DNA of 64,000 bases from Roseiarcus sp963709655 (GCA_963709655.1 CAVPXF010000056.1:496001-560000), one strand, 5' to 3'; shown: positions 17,764-27,534, counted from the first letter of the stretch. Notes: generated by a model from the letters alone, not told the origin. A program made the numbers and translations.

Positions 17764-18445
17764 ATGGGGCCCCGGCTCCGCAGACTTGTGGGAGCCCCAA
17801 AGGGCAACATAAAGCTTGGCGGTTGGCATACCGGGAAGGTTCCGAAGAAGGATTTCCCGATGGCGCGCCAAGCTTATTCTTTGGGCGGCTCATTTCGATG
17901 GTGTGTCGTTTCGTTTGAGGCGCTCGACATCGAATGCCGAGTTCTCGTCATTTTGAATCTCGGCAAAGAAAAATACGAAGCAATATTGGGGGCGATGAGC
18001 CCAGATAACCTGAAGGTGCTTTGCTCTTATGAGTATCATGCTGGCGAGCCGGGGTGGCATTGCCATGCGGCGTGCGACGACCTCTCGGGTGTCCCTGTCG
18101 GTTATATGCGAGGGCCTTGGGTACGCAGAATACCGCACGCGAAGAGGACTCACTCGCGCCCAGATTTCGGGATTAAAGACGAAACTGGGGCCCTCCGCTT
18201 GAGGCTTATCCCGCTGTCCCAGGTACGTCGGTCCCGCGCGCAAGGGCTCTTAGAGCCAAATCGGCGACCGCCGGCGGCCAAAACGGGTTAGACCAGATTT
18301 GCCCAGCCTGAAATTTCATGGGGCTTTGGGAACCCTCGTAGCGTCAGCTCGGCCCGTCGTGACGGTCGCCTGGGACAGCGGGATAAGCCCCCTCCGCTTC
18401 GCGTTGGCCTGTTACAAAATCGAGTCTCAAGGTACACTGATATGA
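17764..18445 (+). pseudogene. Hypothetical gene interrupted by a 189-bp MITE
   Basis: The frame starts at ATG 17764 behind GGGGAGGTGAGG and encodes GGWHTGKVPKKDFP, then FEALDIECRVLVILNLGKEK and SYEYHAGEPGWHCHAACDD. A short transposable element entered at TTG/TTC codon 146. Removing 18201-18399 (element plus one copy of its target duplication) restores the frame exactly: GALRFALACYKIESQGTLI then TGA at 18443-18445. The original protein had 160 residues and its stop overlapped the ATG of the next gene (ATGA), so the two formed a translationally coupled pair. As it stands, the frame ends inside the flank at 18291. The family is not recognised. GC content is lower than in neighbouring core genes. 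Confidence 0.75.
18201..18389. mobile_element. MITE, 189 bp, 21-bp perfect terminal inverted repeats
   Basis: The ends are GGCTTATCCCGCTGTCCCAGG at 18203-18223 and its exact reverse complement at 18369-18389. The direct repeat CCCTCCGCTT flanks the element at 18191-18200 and 18390-18399 as a target duplication. The interior has no transposase. Excision in silico repairs the host gene perfectly. The parent element is not in this window; long target duplication and GG-ends would suit an ISL3- or similar-type transposase, which is a guess. Confidence 0.85.
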
Positions 18446-19049
18446 AGGAGGAAATTTGCAGAGCGTTTTGCGATGAGATTTGCATCAAGGACGTGCCCAT
18501 AGGCTTAGCGATTAGCACAGCTTTTCGTCGAGTGGATGGTGACGCAATCGCGTTTTACGCGGTTAGGAACCGTTCTGAACCTGGCCTCGTCCATTTGGAG
18601 GACGACGGAACCACGAGACCCTATCTTGAAGCCGCGGGAGTGGACTTCGAGACCCAGACCCGCGAAAAAGCATTCTCCGCCATCTTGCAGGAATACGGTG
18701 CGGCCTATGATCCAGATGAGGCGATCATTCGCACGCCCGATATGCCGGAAGCGGAAGTCGCTAAAGCGGCAATTGGCTTTGCCGCGTTGTTGCTTAGGCT
18801 GTCTGATTTCCTGCTCCTCAGTCAGGACCATGTTGCGAGCGCATTCAGAGAGGACGCGATCAGGAGAATACGGCTCGCTGTCGGTGACAGAGCCGTGATT
18901 AAGGAAGACGAACTTGTTGATGATCACTTGAGTGAGGTTAGGCCTGACCTTGTGATTCAGGGACACAACTGTGACCCTGTTGCTGTGTTCCTCGCGCAGT
19001 CAGCCCAGCGTGTGAACGATGCGATTTTTTTGCAGATGGCCGCGCTGTA

Positions 19050-20292
19050 CAGGGCCGTTTAGTTCTACGCTAAAGAGGGCATTTCGAGCACGAGATTGAT
19101 GTCGAGGGCGGCCCGCCAGCGAGCATTTCGGATGTTGTCACATCCCGAAGCCCTGGTCAGATTGTAGGCGAAGGAGCGCAGGCGCGCGACGATATCGGGG
19201 TTCTTTCGGATGCGGCAAGCGTCCTCGGCAAAGGCGGTGTCGCGCACGTAGTGACTGCCATTCTCAATGCGCCAATGCGCGCGAATCCATTCGTTCCAGC
19301 GCTCGGGCGTCTGGCTGGAAGCGGAAGAGACCCAGAAGGCGACCTCGTTTGTCTGGGTGCAAAGACCCGTCGCAGGGTTGCGCTTGTAGACCGTGCGCTC
19401 CAAGCGGAGCACGGTCTTGATCAGGTTTTCCCATGGCGTATGGCGAAACCACGCCTTGGCCGGAAACACCGTCAATTCGCGGGTTTCCCAGCGGTTGCGG
19501 CCCGCGGTCTGGCTCTTGTCCGAGCCGGTTGGCTTTCGTCCTGCGGTTCCCAGTTCAAGCTTACGGCGCAGGCTTGGTTGGTTGTCCTTGACCTGAGTGA
19601 GCAGATGATTGCCCGAGGCGATCACGCGCTCGAACGTTTTTTTTGGGCGTGTTCGGCGTCGAGCGTGAACACACACCCCTTCAAGCCGAGCGCCTCGATC
19701 AGTTCCGGCGCGGCCGGAATCTCGTTGCTCTTCTCGTCGACCATCAGATGGCCGAGCACAATCTGATCGGCTTGCCGCAACGCCGACATCATGTGCGTCG
19801 CCTTGCGGTCACTGAAGGCGTCGAAACTGCCGCGAAGGGTCTTGCCGTCAACCGCGATCGCAGTCAGGCCGTCCGAAGCAAGCGGCGTCGAAATCGATAA
19901 TGCGTGCTGGCGAAACGCGGCCTCCAAAGCGGTCGGATCGACGCCTTGAATGATCAACCGCAACCCGGTGTAGGAGGGTGAGCAGCGGAGCCGCAGGCCG
20001 AACGCTTCGTTCAGCCGCTGCAAATGAATGCGAATGAATTCATGCATTTGCCGGTAGGAGTTGGCCCCGGCGACCATGCTGAGAATGGCGTACAGCAACA
20101 CCGTGGCCAGATCGAACCGCTTGCCTTCGTCACGACGACGGTCTGGGATGGTGCGCAAAACCTCCAGCAACGATGCCGGCATGGGACAACCTCCGATTCG
20201 GGTTGTCGCCTATAAATTCACACATTTTCGCCCGCGGGAATCCCAGACCCCACCTCAAGACCACTCAAGGCATAGAGAACTGCACAGCCCTG
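19050..20292 (-). mobile_element. ISAs1-family insertion sequence, 1243 bp, with 10-bp target duplication
   Basis: The left end is CAGGGCCGTTTAGTTCT and the right end, read inwards, is CAGGGCTGTGCAGTTCT (14 of 17 match). The target duplication CCGCGCTGTA is at 19040-19049 and 20293-20302. The single gene inside is a transposase on the minus strand. The near-perfect duplication and clean repair of the host gene show a recent insertion. Confidence 0.92.
19065..20182 (-). CDS. ISAs1-family transposase (frameshift at an A8 run)
   Basis: The first part (to about 19632) begins MPASLLEVLRTIPDRRRDEG and carries AVDGKTLRGSFDA and TLDAEHAQKK; the second continues TFERVIASGNHLLTQVKDNQ, then AHWRIENGSHYVRDTAFAED. 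Together they match the length and motifs of ISAs1 (H-repeat) transposases, with DDE residues spread over both parts. The break is at eight A (minus strand, about 19637-19644). A -1 slip on that run gives AQKKTFERV, the conserved family sequence, so it may be programmed frameshifting or transcript slippage; a one-base loss is equally possible. The stop codon lies inside the left inverted repeat. Confidence 0.85.
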
Positions 20293-20596
20293 CCGCGCTG
20301 TACGAAGCTCACAAAAACGTATCCGTTGTAGCTATGCTAGAAGCCGACATATCGGTAAGCGCAAAACTGCGACAGCGCGCTGCGAACCGACTTAGCGCTG
20401 TTCCGATTTACCGCAACGACGAGGATCAAGCGGTTCAGAGAATCGTTCGCGAGGCCGTTGGATCAGGAGTGGTTATCCATTAAGCGATTCGTTTTTTACG
20501 GATTGTCAGAGCAGGAACGTGCCATAAAAGGCGGCTCCTGCGCATGCCGCGCGAGTGAAGTCGCACATTGCCAACTAGATAATTGGCCGCAACGCC

Positions 20597-21493
20597 TCAG
20601 TCCGATTGGCGGACGAAGCCGAGCTTGCGCAACTCCTCCCTGAGGCCTGCGGCGAGTTCCTGGCGGCTCAGCGCAAAGGCGAGATTGGCCGCGAGGAACC
20701 CGAGCTTCGATCCGCAGTCGTAGGTCTCGCCGTCGAATGTCACGCCGTGGAACTTCTGCGTCCGGCCGAGCTGGATCATGCCGTCGGTCAGCTGGACTTC
20801 GCCGCCCGTCCCTTTGTCGACCAGCTCGAGGATCTGGAAGATTTCCGGCTGGAGGATGTAGCGCCCGGAAATGATGAGGTTGGAGGGCGCCTTTCCCGGC
20901 TTCGGCTTCTCGATCATGCCGGTGATTTCGACGGCCGAGCCGCGCTCTGCGCCGACGGCCACCACGCCGTACTGGTGGGTCTCGTCCGGCGGAACTTCCT
21001 CGAGCGCCAGGATGTTGCCGCCGACCTCGTTGTACGCCTCGACGCATTGCATCAGGCAGCGGCCGCCGCGGGCGCCGGGCTTGGTGACCATGTCCGGGAG
21101 CAGCACGGCGAAGGGCTCGTCGCCGACGATGTCGCGCGCGCACCAGACGGCGTGGCCGAGGCCGAGCGGCGCCTGCTGCCGGGTGAAGCTCGTCGCGCCG
21201 GCCGGCGGCAGGTCGGCCATCAGGGCCGCGTAGGCGCCGTCCTTGCCGCGCCGCTTCAGCGTGTCCTCGAGCTCGTAGGACGAATCGAAATGGTCCTCGA
21301 TGACGCCCTTGTTGCGGCCGGTGACGAAGATGAAATGCTCGACGCCCGCCTCGCGCGCCTCGTCGACGATGTATTGCAGGATGGGACGGTCGACGACCGT
21401 CAACATCTCCTTGGGGACGGCCTTGGTCGCCGGCAAAAAGCGGGTTCCGAGGCCGGCGACGGGGAGAACAGCTTTGCGAATGGGTTTTTTCAT
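20597..21493 (-). CDS. galU: UTP-glucose-1-phosphate uridylyltransferase
   Basis: A 298-residue nucleotidyltransferase of GalU length. The nucleotide loop GLGTRFLPATKAVPKEM is at residues 14-30, with IVDEAREAGVEHFIFVTGRN, LPDMV and a C-terminal YDCGSKLGFLAAN. It makes UDP-glucose from UTP and glucose 1-phosphate. ATG 21493 is preferred; TTG 21496 is directly upstream. It is divergent from galE, which uses its product, with 152 bp between them for a shared promoter region. Confidence 0.93.
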   Translation of the reverse strand: MKKPIRKAVLPVAGLGTRFLPATKAVPKEMLTVVDRPILQYIVDEAREAGVEHFIFVTGRNKGVIEDHFDSSYELEDTLKRRGKDGAYAALMADLPPAGATSFTRQQAPLGLGHAVWCARDIVGDEPFAVLLPDMVTKPGARGGRCLMQCVEAYNEVGGNILALEEVPPDETHQYGVVAVGAERGSAVEITGMIEKPKPGKAPSNLIISGRYILQPEIFQILELVDKGTGGEVQLTDGMIQLGRTQKFHGVTFDGETYDCGSKLGFLAANLAFALSRQELAAGLREELRKLGFVRQSD

Positions 21494-21645
21494 CAAGGGT
21501 CCGTCCTTGCATGCGCGCTTTGAGCGCGTTGGATCGAAGCGCTGAGAATCTGCTATCGCTTAACAGGTCCGGTCCGGGCCTGTCATGCGACAATTGGGCG
21601 GAGTTTCACCCCCGCCGCGGACCGATGAAATGGGAAGGATGATCG

Positions 21646-22674
21646 ATGAGCGTTCTGGTGACCGGCGGCGCCGGCTATATCGGCGGCCACATGACCCTCG
21701 GCCTGCTGGACGCGGGGGAAAAGGTCGTCGTGCTGGACGATTTGTCGACCGGCTTCGACTGGGCGGTCAACGAGCCGGCGCGGCTCGTCGTCGGCGACAC
21801 CGGCGACGCCGATCTGGTGGCGCGGCTGATCGACGAGCACGAAATCGACGCGATCGCCCATTTCGCCGCCAAGATCGTGGTGCCCGATTCGCTGTCGGAT
21901 CCGCTCGGCTATTATCTCAACAACACCTCGAACGCCCGCACGCTGATCGAAACCGCGATCAAGGGCGGCGTGAAGCAATTCATCTTCTCCTCGACCGCCG
22001 CGGTCTACGGCGAGACCTCGGCCGAGCCGGTCTCCGAGGATGCGCCGCTCGCGCCGATTTCCCCCTATGGCCGGTCGAAGCTGATGGTCGAATGGATGCT
22101 CGAGGACGCCGCGCGCGCCTTCGACTTCCGCTTTGTCGCGTTGCGCTACTTCAACGTGGCCGGGGCCGATCCCGAGGGACGGCTCGGCCAGTCGACGCCG
22201 AGGGCGACCCATCTCATCAAGCGCGGCGTGCAGACGGCGCTCGGGATCTATCCGAGCATGGAGATTTTCGGCCAGGACTACCCGACCCGCGACGGCACCT
22301 GCGTGCGCGACTACATCCAGGTCACCGATCTCATCGACGCGCATATGGCCGCCCTTCGCTATTTGCGCAGCGGCGGCGAGAGCACGGTCTTGAACTGCGG
22401 CTATGGCCACGGGGAGACGGTCCGGGAGGTGATCGACGTGGTCAAGCGCGTCTCGGGAATCGACTTCAAGGTGATCATGTCGCCGCGCCGCGCCGGCGAC
22501 CCCGCCGCCATCGTCGCCCGCGCCGACCGAGCGAGGCAGGTGCTCGGATGGCGGCCGGCGCGCGACAATCTCGACGACATCGTGCGCCAGGCGCTCGACT
22601 GGGAGCGCCGCCTGCACAACCGCCATCCCGGGCAAGGCCGTGAGCGGCGGGCTACGGGCGCGAAACGAACGTAA
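21646..22674 (+). CDS. galE: UDP-glucose 4-epimerase
   Basis: A 342-residue extended SDR. NAD-binding GGAGYIGGH is at residues 7-15, FSSTAAVYG supplies the Ser/Thr of the active site, and the Tyr-Lys pair is in SPYGRSKLM. CVRDYIQVTDLIDAHMAAL and NCGYGHGETVREVI are typical of GalE. It interconverts UDP-glucose and UDP-galactose. The last 15 residues are basic and poorly conserved. It is paired head to head with galU for supply of nucleotide sugars to surface glycans. Confidence 0.92.
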   Translation: MSVLVTGGAGYIGGHMTLGLLDAGEKVVVLDDLSTGFDWAVNEPARLVVGDTGDADLVARLIDEHEIDAIAHFAAKIVVPDSLSDPLGYYLNNTSNARTLIETAIKGGVKQFIFSSTAAVYGETSAEPVSEDAPLAPISPYGRSKLMVEWMLEDAARAFDFRFVALRYFNVAGADPEGRLGQSTPRATHLIKRGVQTALGIYPSMEIFGQDYPTRDGTCVRDYIQVTDLIDAHMAALRYLRSGGESTVLNCGYGHGETVREVIDVVKRVSGIDFKVIMSPRRAGDPAAIVARADRARQVLGWRPARDNLDDIVRQALDWERRLHNRHPGQGRERRATGAKRT

Positions 22675-22826
22675 CCGCCAAGGAGGGGCAAGAGGCGCCC
22701 AAGCGCCGGGCGGCCATAGGCGCTTTTTCGGGCTTTACAACAGGCCATTGAGCGGCTTGATTGCGCCCAATCATACTGGCAATCACAATTGGGGGAAGGG
22801 CGCATGCGTCGGGGCGGCTGGCGGGG

Positions 22827-23574
22827 ATGAGCGACGACGACATTCTCGTCACCGAGGGCCTCACCAAGAGCTTCGGCGATTTCCAGGCGGTCAGCGACGT
22901 GGCGCTGCGCGTCAGGCGCGGCTCGATCCACGCCCTGATCGGTCCCAACGGGGCGGGCAAGACGACCTGCTTCAACATGCTGACCAAATTCATCGCGCCG
23001 ACCGAAGGCAGGATCACGTTCAACGGGCGCGACATCACGTCCCTGCGGCCGGCCGACGTGGCGAGGCTCGGCCTCGTGCGCTCGTTCCAGATCTCGGCGG
23101 TCTTTCCCCATCTCACCGCGCTCGAGAACGTCCGCATTGCGCTCCAGCGCGCGCGCGGCGACTCGTTCGACTTCTGGCGGTCGAAGTCGGCCCTCAACCC
23201 CCTGAACGCCCGGGCGCTCGAATTGCTCGACAGCGTCGGGCTGACCCCCTTCGCCTACGCCAAGGCCGGCGAGATTTCCTACGGCCGCAAGCGCGCGCTC
23301 GAACTCGCCACCACCCTCGCCGTCGAGCCCGAGCTCATGCTGCTCGACGAGCCGATGGCGGGCATGGGACACGAGGACATCGACCGGATCGCCGCGCTCA
23401 TCCGCCGGGTCTCGGCCAACCGGACGATCCTGATGGTCGAGCACAATCTCCAGGTCGTCGCCAACCTGTCGCATCGGATCACGGTGCTGACCCGCGGCCG
23501 GGTGCTGGCGGAGGGCGACTATCGCGCCGTGTCCGAGAATCCCGAGGTCCGGGAAGCCTACATGGGGGCCGGAC

Positions 23575-23582
<8 letters not shown>
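22827..23582 (+). CDS. Branched-chain amino acid-type ABC transporter ATPase, LivG-like
   Basis: A 251-residue ABC ATPase. Walker A is GPNGAGKTT near residue 38, signature ISYGRKRALELA, Walker B LMLLDEPMAGMG and H-loop MVEHNL. The C-terminal tail and the long insert after Walker A fit the LivG side of Liv/HAA-family importers. It overlaps the next gene by 8 bp. The order here is ATPase, ATPase, permease, permease, with no periplasmic binding protein in the window, so the substrate (amino acid, urea or amide) cannot be named. Confidence 0.88.
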
Positions 23583-24318
<736 letters not shown>

Positions 24319-24340
24319 TGAGGACAGACCGCCGCGAAGA

Positions 24341-24560
24341 CTCCCTCCCCCTTGTGGGGGAGGGTTGGGGAGGGGGGTCGCGCTCACCTCTCATTTGGGA
24401 TTGGAAGGGCTTCAAACTCTCGGAGATCGGCGCGACCCCCCTCCTCGATCCTCCCCCACAAGGGGGGAGGAAACCGCGCGCCGACTGACAGGCGCGGGAT
24501 CAGGCAGCCACGAGAGATGTGTGAATCCCTTAGCCCGCAAGGGGGGAGGGAATCCCCCGC
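24341..24560. repeat. Family B repeat cluster between the Liv ATPase and permease genes
   Basis: The 264-bp gap contains at least three GC-rich palindromic pieces: CTCCCTCCCCCTTGTGGGGGAGGG, its inverted form near 24447-24470, and AAGGGGGGAGGGAATCCCCC near 24540. The outer two can pair with each other into one long stem. No gene is seen. Such a structure in the middle of an operon may set the ratio of ATPase to permease mRNA. Confidence 0.75.
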
Positions 24561-24582
24561 GCAGCCTCCGCGAGGCCCGCCC

Positions 24583-25473
24583 ATGAACCTCTTCGGCCAC
24601 GTCATCAGTATGCCCGAGCTCTTCGGCCAGTTGCTCATCGGGCTGATCAACGGCTCGTTCTACGCGCTGCTCAGCCTCGGCCTCGCCGTCATCTTCGGCA
24701 TGCTGAACATCGTCAATTTCGCCCACGGCGCCTTCTACATGATGGGCGCCTTCGCCGCCTACTTCCTGTTGACCCTGAGCGGCCTCAACTACTGGTGTGC
24801 GCTGATCCTGTCGCCGCTGATCATGGGCGCGATCGGGGCCGTGGTCGAGCGGCTGTTCCTCAAGCGGCTGGCCGGTTTCGATCCGCTCTACAGCCTTTTG
24901 CTCACCTTCGGCCTGGCGCTCATCTTCCAGGGCCTGTTCCAGAACTATTTCGGCGCCTCCGGCATGCCCTACGCCATCCCGAAGGCGCTCAACGGCGCCT
25001 ACAATCTCGGCTTCATGTTCCTGCCGATCTACCGCGGCTGGGTGATCGTCGCCTCGCTCGTCGTCTGCTTCGGCACGTGGCTCGTCATCGAGAAGACGAA
25101 GCTCGGCGCCTATCTGCGCGCCGCGACCGAGAACCCGACCATGGTGCGCGCCTTCGGCATCAATGTGCCGCGCATGGTGACGCTGACCTACGGCTTTGGG
25201 GTGGCGCTCGCCGCTTTCGCCGGGGTGCTCGCCGCGCCGATCACCCAAGTCAGGCCGGGCATGGGCGCCGACATCATCGTGGTGGTGTTCGCGGTCGTGG
25301 TGATCGGCGGCATGGGCTCGATCCTGGGCTCGATCCTCACCGGCTTCGTGCTCGGCGTCGTGGAGGGCCTGACAAAAGTGTTCTACCCGGAGGCGTCCAA
25401 CACCGTGGTCTTCGTGATCATGGCGATCGTGCTCCTCATCCGGCCGTCCGGCCTGTTCGGGAGGGCGCAATGA
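24583..25473 (+). CDS. Branched-chain amino acid-type ABC permease, LivH-like
   Basis: A 296-residue membrane protein with about eight hydrophobic segments. GQLLIGLINGSFYALLSLGL near the N-terminus and GINVPRMVTLTYGFG plus GGMGSILGSILTGFVLGVVE near the C-terminus are LivH hallmarks. ATG 24583 starts after the repeat cluster. Its stop overlaps the LivM start (ATGA). Confidence 0.9.
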   Translation: MNLFGHVISMPELFGQLLIGLINGSFYALLSLGLAVIFGMLNIVNFAHGAFYMMGAFAAYFLLTLSGLNYWCALILSPLIMGAIGAVVERLFLKRLAGFDPLYSLLLTFGLALIFQGLFQNYFGASGMPYAIPKALNGAYNLGFMFLPIYRGWVIVASLVVCFGTWLVIEKTKLGAYLRAATENPTMVRAFGINVPRMVTLTYGFGVALAAFAGVLAAPITQVRPGMGADIIVVVFAVVVIGGMGSILGSILTGFVLGVVEGLTKVFYPEASNTVVFVIMAIVLLIRPSGLFGRAQ

Positions 25474-26441
25474 CCGCCACCGTCGAAGCCGTCGCCGCCG
25501 CGGACGCCACCGGGCGCAACCGCAGGGCTAATCTCGTCGCCTTCGTCGTCATGGTCGCGCTGATCGCGATCGCGCCGTTTGTCGCCTATCCGTTCTTCAT
25601 CATGCAGGCCTTGTGCTTCGCCCTGTTCGCCTGCGCATTCAACCTCCTGATCGGCTACGTCAACCTCTTGTCGCTCGGCCACGCGATGTTCCTGGGGCTC
25701 GCCAGCTACGTCTGCGCGCACGCGGCCAAGGTCTGGGGCTTCGAGCCGGTCACGGCGATCCTCTTCGGCGTCATCGCCTCCACCGTGCTGGGGCTCGTCA
25801 TCGGAGCACTGGCGATCCGCTCGAGCGGCATCTATTTCGCCATGATCACCGTCGCCTTCTCGCAGATGGTCTTTTTCGTCTGCCTCGAGGCGCCGTTCAC
25901 CCATGGCGAGGACGGCATCCAGGCGGTGCCGCAGGGGCGCGCCCTCGGCCTCTTCGACCTGTCGAACCCCTGGATCCTCTACGTCTTCGTGGCGGTCATC
26001 TTCCTGTTCGGCTTCCTCGCGATCATGCGCATCGTCAACTCGCCGTTCGGCGAGATTTTGAAGGCGATCCGCGAGAACGAGCCGCGGGTGATCTCGCTCG
26101 GCTACCGCGCGACCCTCTACAAGCTCGCCGCCTTCACCCTGTCGGCCGCCTTCGCCGGCCTTGCCGGGGCGACCAAGGCGCTGGTCGCCCAGAATGCTTC
26201 GCTCACCGACGTCGCCTTCGCCATGTCGGGCGAAGTGGTGCTGATGACGCTGGTCGGCGGCATGGGCACGTTCTACGGGCCGGTGCTCGGCGCCCTGATC
26301 GTCGTCTCGATGCAAAACTACCTCGCCCAGTTCGGCGAGTGGGTGACGGTGATCCAGGGCGTGGTGTTCGTCGCCTGCGTGCTCGCCTTCCGCCGCGGGA
26401 TCGTCGGGGAGCTGGCGGCGCGGGCGAGGGTGTCGCTGTAA
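25470..26441 (+). CDS. Branched-chain amino acid-type ABC permease, LivM-like
   Basis: A 323-residue permease with about nine hydrophobic segments and the LivM motif AIRSSGIYFAMITVAFSQM. The EAA-like loop is at LKAIRENEPRVISLGYR, and LVGGMGTFYGPVLGALIV lies near the end. It pairs with the LivH-like protein. The last 120 bp and the following repeat are found again, almost unchanged, at 27204-27428. Confidence 0.9.
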   Translation: MTATVEAVAAADATGRNRRANLVAFVVMVALIAIAPFVAYPFFIMQALCFALFACAFNLLIGYVNLLSLGHAMFLGLASYVCAHAAKVWGFEPVTAILFGVIASTVLGLVIGALAIRSSGIYFAMITVAFSQMVFFVCLEAPFTHGEDGIQAVPQGRALGLFDLSNPWILYVFVAVIFLFGFLAIMRIVNSPFGEILKAIRENEPRVISLGYRATLYKLAAFTLSAAFAGLAGATKALVAQNASLTDVAFAMSGEVVLMTLVGGMGTFYGPVLGALIVVSMQNYLAQFGEWVTVIQGVVFVACVLAFRRGIVGELAARARVSL

Positions 26442-26542
26442 GACGAGCGCGGTTTGTAGCCGCGATCGCTGATCGCGGCCGACGCGGTCCAAAGGGTGTC
26501 CGAACGGACGCCCGTCTATCGACGGGCTATGGACCGCGTCTA
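26320..26542. repeat. Direct repeat copy 1: 3' end of livM plus family A repeat
   Basis: This 223-bp stretch recurs at 27204-27428 with only a handful of differences. It includes the last 40 codons of livM and the palindromic element 26455-26544, which carries GCGATCGCTGATCGC and GACGCGGTCC / GGACCGCGTC arms. Confidence 0.9.
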
Positions 26543-26683
26543 CAGGCGGTTGCAGACGATCGCGTGAATAGGCGAGGCCCCTCCCGAGCCAGGCCGAGGC
26601 GCAGGGCCGCTGCGATTATTGGCCCTGTGGCGCGCGCCGAGAATTGGGCATAATGCGCAGCCCATGACGAGGGCGCGCCGCCG

Positions 26684-26935
26684 ATGGCCGAACGACTGAC
26701 GCTCGACGAGATCAAGGCGCTCGGGGCCGGCTGGGCGGCGCCTGGAGCCGCGGTCGATCTCTACCGTCAGGCCTTTCGTGACTTCGGCGTCCGCTCCCTG
26801 TGGAGCCGCCGGCCGAGCGAGCATCCAACCATCGCCCAAGCGCTCGTCGTCGCCGAAGGCCTTCGGCGCGACGGCGACATGACCACCCGGCCCCTCGCTG
26901 CGCAAATCGAGGAGGCCTGCCGTTCCGCTCTCTAG
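26684..26935 (+). CDS. Small conserved protein upstream of a nucleotidyltransferase fragment
   Basis: An 83-residue protein starting at ATG 26684 (MAERLTLDEIKALGAGWAAP). It is charged and mostly helical. In related genomes, from memory, genes like this precede a nucleotidyltransferase of the AbiEii/AbiGii type, so an antitoxin-like or partner role is possible. The following gene fragment fits that arrangement. It lies between a livM copy and its decayed duplicate. No function is shown by the sequence itself. Confidence 0.55.
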   Translation: MAERLTLDEIKALGAGWAAPGAAVDLYRQAFRDFGVRSLWSRRPSEHPTIAQALVVAEGLRRDGDMTTRPLAAQIEEACRSAL

Positions 26936-27104
26936 CGTGCAGCGCGAAATTCTGCTCGCCCTGGCGGCTCATCGCGACCCCGAAAGCTACGTCGCGCGCG
27001 CGAGCGTGATCAATCGCGACGGACCGCGCTATTCGGCGGACGTCGATATCTTTCACGATCGCGAGGAAAGCGTGGCGACAGCGGCGGAGCGGTCTGAGTT
27101 GCGT
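26922..27104 (+). pseudogene. Truncated nucleotidyltransferase (AbiEii-like) fragment
   Basis: About 55 residues: PLSSVQREILLALAAHRDPE, then INRDGPRYSADVDIFHDRE followed by ESVATAAER. The D-x-D in SADVDIFHD is the nucleotidyltransferase metal motif. Homology stops abruptly near 27090 and the sequence passes into a decayed livM-like stretch, so most of the gene is lost. No proper start codon is obvious; GTG 26937 is possible. It reads like the toxin-side gene of the pair started by 26684. Confidence 0.6.
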
Positions 27105-27325
27105 TGTCACGCCGGGCGAAGCGACGTCGACGACGGGGGTCGGCGGGGCGGGCGCGTTTTACGGCCGGCGTCGGGAGCGCCGATCGTCGCGGCGATGAGA
27201 ACGACCTCGCCCAGTTCGGCGAGTGGGTGACGGTGATCCAGGGCGTGGTGTTCGTCGCCTGCGTGCTCACCTTCCGCCGCGGGATCGTCGGGGAACTGGC
27301 GGCGCGGGCGAGGGTGTCGCTGTGA
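27105..27325 (+). pseudogene. Decayed copy of the 3' end of livM
   Basis: From 27105 to 27203 the DNA aligns with livM 26220-26319 but with many changes and one lost base (TACGGCCGGCG against TACGGGCCGGTG). From 27204 it becomes almost identical, reading LAQFGEWVTVIQGVVFVACV to the same stop. The abrupt change in identity suggests either a second, older permease copy whose end was converted by livM, or two separate events. Confidence 0.7.
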
Positions 27326-27428
27326 GAACGATGCGCGATGTGTAGCCGCGATCGCTGATCGCGGCCGACGCGGTCCAAAGGGTGTCCAAACGGACGCCCG
27401 TCTATCGGCGGGCTATGGACCGCGTCTA
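27204..27428. repeat. Direct repeat copy 2: livM end plus family A repeat
   Basis: Near-identical partner of 26320-26542. It includes the family A palindrome 27341-27430 with only a few substitutions (for example CGAACGGACG against CAAACGGACG). The two copies lie 884 bp apart in direct orientation, so recombination would delete the nucleotidyltransferase module. Confidence 0.9.
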
Positions 27429-27534
27429 TAGGGCCCCTATTGCGACTTGGCGTCCGAAGTCTGAGAGAGTGTCTCGGCTCGGGCGGCGATCGTTATTAAA
27501 CACCTCTATAACTATGGTTTCTATGGAGAGCACG

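Larger units (their letters stand above)
18442..20483 (+). pseudogene. DUF1828/DUF1829-type protein gene interrupted by an ISAs1-type IS
   Basis: The first 203 codons run from ATG 18442 (MKEEICRAFCDEICIKDVP) and the last 59 from 20304 to TAA 20481-20483 (AMLEADISVSAKLRQRAANR, RNDEDQAVQRIVREAVG). Removing the IS and one target copy joins them in frame as MAALYEAHKNVSVVAMLEAD, a protein of about 262 residues. The N-terminal pattern (GDAIAFYAVR, LEDDGTTRPYLEAAGVDFET) fits DUF1828 and the C-terminal half (DLVIQGHNCDPVAVFLAQS) fits DUF1829. The function of these domains is not established; they occur on mobile elements and phages. It overlapped the upstream gene, so both halves of this pair are now disrupted. 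Confidence 0.78.

Noticed and set aside
17605..17893. Upstream extension of kdsD
   Set aside because: The frame is open to 17893, but sequence before MIHEQASAAL is Arg/Pro-rich without family resemblance and overlaps the start of the island gene.
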